Positions 61,146-64,000 of a stretch of 64,000 bases of DNA are shown here, one piece after another. Position 1 is the stretch's first letter. Each line of letters starts with the position of its first letter. The stretch is taken from contig JAEWOS010000004.1 of NCBI GenBank assembly GCA_023460855.1, forward strand, positions 1-64,000, in the 5' to 3' direction. The notes below the pieces were generated by a model. The model did not search any database. It saw only the letters and a list, made by a program, of their open reading frames with translations, and had not been told where the DNA came from. Source of the stretch: Bacteroidota bacterium. GTDB taxonomy: Bacteria; Bacteroidota; Bacteroidia; Flavobacteriales; Weeksellaceae. Position numbers and translations under genes: made by a program.

Positions 61146-63935
61146 TTACTTTTTAATGACTTTCACACTTTTCACAAGGCCGTTTTTGTACTTGATCCTC
61201 AGAATATAAAGTCCAGTTTTCAAATCAGACAGATTTAATTCCGAAGAAGGATTACTAAACATTTTCACATTTCTTCCAGACGAGTCCAGAATATGTATCG
61301 TACTCATGTTCTTTACATCCGTGATCGTAAGTATATCTGTAAATGGATTCGGATAAACTGCGATTGGTTTTACAGAAGTTTCTGAAGTCGACATTACATC
61401 AGAAGTTACGCTGATGTTGAAATTTCCTTCATCTCCGGCTGTAGATGTAAAGTATGAAACATTGATAAAATAAGTTGTTCCCGGAGTTGTAGATATAGTA
61501 ACGGTTTCAACGTTTCCTGTTCCGTTTGATGAAGAATCTGAAAAATCCGCACAGGTAAAGGCACCACATGAACCGGTGTATACATTCAGCTGCTGATTCC
61601 ACGGAGTTGTCGTGGTGGTTGTTATCGTAACATTTCCGCCATCGCCTGTAAATGTATACCACAAACCGTCATTTGATGTGGAACATGTGGTGATGTTGCC
61701 CGCATTATTTGTAGCGTTTATACCATCATGCTGCGTAAAATTATACGGAAATGATGGAATCACAATTGCATTTGCACAATCGTCGTTTGCCGGCACATTC
61801 GTCGGTGGTGTAGTAACACAGATTTCGAAGGTCTGCGCGTAATTGGAGCCTGTTCCACTGGAATAGACCCGTACATAATAAGTTTGGCCGATTGTCAATC
61901 CGCTAAGATTTGCGATATAATTGGTAGAACAAACCATACTGGTAAGTCCTGAGCAGCTGCCCGACAGAATTTCCATATAAAGTGTTGTAGATGAAGTTGC
62001 ACCTACAGAAACCACATTGTTGAGCTGAACTGCATGGTTTGCCGAAGTTGCAGTAAATGTATACCAAACATCATCATCCTCCGTACCTGTACATGTTGAC
62101 AGCACACCACTGTCTGTTGCCCAGGCTGTGCTTCCGGCCGTTATCACACCACAGGACATGCTTGGATTTACAGTTAAAGATGTTGCGTTAGCGCAGTCGT
62201 CATTTGCAGGCGGCGGCGGCACGGTTCCAACACAAATATCAAAACTCTGGCTGTAATTTGTTCCGTTGAGGCTGCTGTAAACCCGAACCAGATAAATTTG
62301 TCCCGGCGTTAAACCATTCAGGACCGCCAATCTGTTAGTAGAACAGGCAAGACTGTTCATTCCTGCACATCCACCGCTGAAGATCTGCATATACAGTGTT
62401 GTGGAAGAAGAAGACCCAGTAGAAGCTACATTACTTAGCTGTACGTAATGTGAAGTAGATAATGCTGTAAACGAATACCAGATATCATCATCTGGGTTTC
62501 CGGTGCAGGGAGCAGCTGCAGTACCGGAGTTTGTGGCGCTTAAGGTGTTTCCGGATAAGACAGCAGCACAACTTCCGTCCGGATTTACCGTCAGAGTGAT
62601 GGCTCCGGCGCATTCATCATTTACCGGTGCGGGTGGAACAGTACTGATGCACAGATCGAAATCTACTGCATACTGCGGACCGTTTAAGGAAGTGTACACT
62701 CGCACGTAATACATCTGGCCGGTAGTTAATCCTGTCAGAAAGGTTGGAGTTGCATCCGTTGTATCACAGGCGATGCTGGTTAAAGCTCCACAGGTTCCGC
62801 TCAGCACTTGCAGGTAAACCGTTGTAGTGGTAGTAGTTCCCACCGATACGATATTGGAAAGAGAAACTATATGTTCAGGCCCTGTGGCAATAAACGAATA
62901 CCAAACATCATCATCAGCGGATCCTGTGCATGGTGAAAGCGCATCTGTTGAAGCAGTTGCATTCAGCGTTGTACCTGAAACTACAGTAGCACACGTTGAA
63001 AACGGCGATACAGTAACCAGAGCAACAGAACTGCAGTCATCATTTGCAGGTGCAGGCGCCATGGTAGTAAAGCTTCGTTCCGTACAAGATGTAGAAGATC
63101 CTGCAGCATTGTAGGCAGAAACTGTATAATAATACTGCGTATTGTTATTCAGCGCAGTTGCAAGTGTATAGCTGTTTGTATTTCCCAGGTCTACATTATT
63201 CAAAATATCTGTACCGCCCGGCGTCGTTCCAAGCGTAATCCGATAGCCGGCCGCATTTTGTGACAGACCCCACGTAAAAGTAGGAAGTGTAGAAACACCT
63301 GTTGCATTATTAGCAGGTGCGGTGACCGATGGACACGAAGGTGCCGCTGCAACTGTAAGTCCCTGTAAAGTTACTACTGATTTGGTTGCAGTACGACTTC
63401 CGGCCGGTGGCGAATTCGGATCAGGATTGGTGAGATCGTTTCTGTAATAGATCACCGTATTACTGCCACCGGAATAATTATAGAAAAGATTTGAACCTTC
63501 ATTTCCGGGTCCATTTTCATCTACAGCAATTACCAGGTTCTCTGTATTATTATAGGCAAACGGCGTGGTGAAAACGATATTCACTTCCCCGTTTACAACC
63601 GTAACAGTTCCTGAAAAAACCTGCGTAAGGGTGGTTACAGGAATCCAGTCGCTGGTTGTGGTAAAAGAACCTTTCGTTGTGTGGCCAAGATAAACGGTCC
63701 AGTTATTTGAATTCGCGATTGATGATGCTACAGGAAGATAAAATGTGAGTCCCGTAATATTGCCTGCTGCCGCGGCTCCGATACCGGGCTGTGGCATAAT
63801 CTGCTGCGAGTACGTGAAGCCGTACTGTGTACTCACCGGCATCAGGTTGGAAGTAGTTCCACCGCCGATCGTAATTTGAGCATACGCTGTTACTGAAAAC
63901 AAAGCCAGTAAGAACGAAGATAAAATTTTTCTCAT
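61146..63935 (-). CDS. Large secreted T9SS repeat protein
   Basis: The 929 residues begin with a signal peptide (SSFLLALFSVTAYAQ) and a jelly-roll-like N-terminal domain (about 20-195), then a fibronectin III domain (about 200-290) and four similar modules of 140 residues starting near 296, 437, 576 and 716, each opened by a (P)ANDDCANA-type motif with paired Cys and a DDDVWYSF block. The fourth is shorter. A type A sorting domain closes it (VYPNPFTDILTI to VKVIKK). No enzyme motif is seen; a surface or adhesin role is likely. The modules resemble prepeptidase C-terminal-like beta domains. A -7 box (reverse TAAATTTG) lies at 63967-63960. Confidence 0.89.
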   Translation of the reverse strand: MRKILSSFLLALFSVTAYAQITIGGGTTSNLMPVSTQYGFTYSQQIMPQPGIGAAAAGNITGLTFYLPVASSIANSNNWTVYLGHTTKGSFTTTSDWIPVTTLTQVFSGTVTVVNGEVNIVFTTPFAYNNTENLVIAVDENGPGNEGSNLFYNYSGGSNTVIYYRNDLTNPDPNSPPAGSRTATKSVVTLQGLTVAAAPSCPSVTAPANNATGVSTLPTFTWGLSQNAAGYRITLGTTPGGTDILNNVDLGNTNSYTLATALNNNTQYYYTVSAYNAAGSSTSCTERSFTTMAPAPANDDCSSVALVTVSPFSTCATVVSGTTLNATASTDALSPCTGSADDDVWYSFIATGPEHIVSLSNIVSVGTTTTTTVYLQVLSGTCGALTSIACDTTDATPTFLTGLTTGQMYYVRVYTSLNGPQYAVDFDLCISTVPPAPVNDECAGAITLTVNPDGSCAAVLSGNTLSATNSGTAAAPCTGNPDDDIWYSFTALSTSHYVQLSNVASTGSSSSTTLYMQIFSGGCAGMNSLACSTNRLAVLNGLTPGQIYLVRVYSSLNGTNYSQSFDICVGTVPPPPANDDCANATSLTVNPSMSCGVITAGSTAWATDSGVLSTCTGTEDDDVWYTFTATSANHAVQLNNVVSVGATSSTTLYMEILSGSCSGLTSMVCSTNYIANLSGLTIGQTYYVRVYSSGTGSNYAQTFEICVTTPPTNVPANDDCANAIVIPSFPYNFTQHDGINATNNAGNITTCSTSNDGLWYTFTGDGGNVTITTTTTTPWNQQLNVYTGSCGAFTCADFSDSSSNGTGNVETVTISTTPGTTYFINVSYFTSTAGDEGNFNISVTSDVMSTSETSVKPIAVYPNPFTDILTITDVKNMSTIHILDSSGRNVKMFSNPSSELNLSDLKTGLYILRIKYKNGLVKSVKVIKK
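61700..63055 (-). repeat. Tandem coding repeats of about 420 bases
   Basis: The four modules begin near 63050, 62626, 62210 and 61790 (reverse strand), spaced 141, 139 and 140 codons apart. DNA segments around the encoded WYSF and YVRVY blocks are alike between modules. Confidence 0.75.
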
Positions 63936-63959
63936 ATAATTATGTTATGTTGGTAATAA

Positions 63960-63967
63960 CAAATTTA
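63960..63967 (-). promoter_or_regulatory. TAnnTTTG -7 box of the large T9SS gene
   Basis: The reverse strand reads TAAATTTG, 24 bases before the ATG at 63935. Confidence 0.55.
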
Positions 63968-64000
63968 TTATTAATATTCAATTATTACTTATAAATTTTA

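Overview
The window is chromosomal DNA from a member of the Bacteroidota, most likely a flavobacterium of the Weeksellaceae (Chryseobacterium/Kaistella-like). The evidence is direct: several secreted proteins end in type IX secretion (T9SS) type A sorting domains, lipoproteins are abundant, TonB/ExbD genes and a TonB-dependent receptor are present, a bacillithiol gene (bshB1) is present, sdhC is the fused Bacteroidota type, and nearly every promoter I can recognise has the Bacteroidota -7 box TAnnTTTG, sometimes with TTG 18-23 bases upstream. No phage, insertion sequence or CRISPR array was seen.

Layout. 0-5 kb: an ExbD-ExbD-TonB energising operon (first gene cut by the window edge), followed by a small membrane protein, a PstS-like lipoprotein and a TPR protein. 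5-10 kb: bshB1, tRNA-His, a leftward nusB-DUF1573-yajC operon, an ABC exporter and a PUR-type nucleic-acid-binding protein. 10-15.5 kb: an AAE-type transporter, an SDR enzyme, a Fic protein with a palindromic promoter site, and aspS with an unusual heptad-repeat leader. 15.5-20.7 kb: two paralogous T9SS proteins flanking an S41 peptidase, and an aldo/keto reductase. 20.9-24.4 kb: sdhCAB. 24.5-29.2 kb: a thioredoxin-fold lipoprotein without cysteines, rlmD with two small envelope genes, and a lipoprotein. 29.3-36.1 kb: a secreted M43 metalloprotease and a 1500-residue modular T9SS protein with three tandem 270-residue units. 36.5-40.7 kb (leftward): carbonic anhydrase and SulP transporter as a bicarbonate pair, a small membrane protein, an NlpC/P60 protein that has lost its catalytic cysteine, and an O-methyltransferase. 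40.7-50 kb: tilS, dsbD, a run of lipoproteins (two sharing a C-terminal domain), an orphan ExbD, a rhodanese, a YeiH-type transporter, an alpha/beta hydrolase and a DHH phosphoesterase. 50-54.5 kb: rpmH (52 codons), ftsE, trmN6 (apparently with a non-AUG start), a stand-alone RapZ C-terminal domain next to a MurU-like nucleotidyltransferase, a LOG protein and a small exported protein. 54.7-61 kb: a TonB-dependent receptor with a DUF5689 lipoprotein, divergent from a secreted endonuclease/exonuclease/phosphatase. 61-64 kb: a second large repeat-containing T9SS protein.

The common theme is envelope and surface biology: energised outer-membrane uptake, T9SS export, and many anchored lipoproteins, interleaved with housekeeping genes. 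I did not find one clearly new multi-gene system. The leads I think most worth checking are: genes whose ATG lies 3-5 bases after the -7 box (probable leaderless mRNAs), with trmN6 apparently starting at AUU; the inverted heptad array transcribed as the aspS leader; the repeated AATAT(C/T)GGATAA site at the fic promoter; the receptor-lipoprotein-nuclease cluster; and the Cys-to-Ala NlpC/P60 protein.
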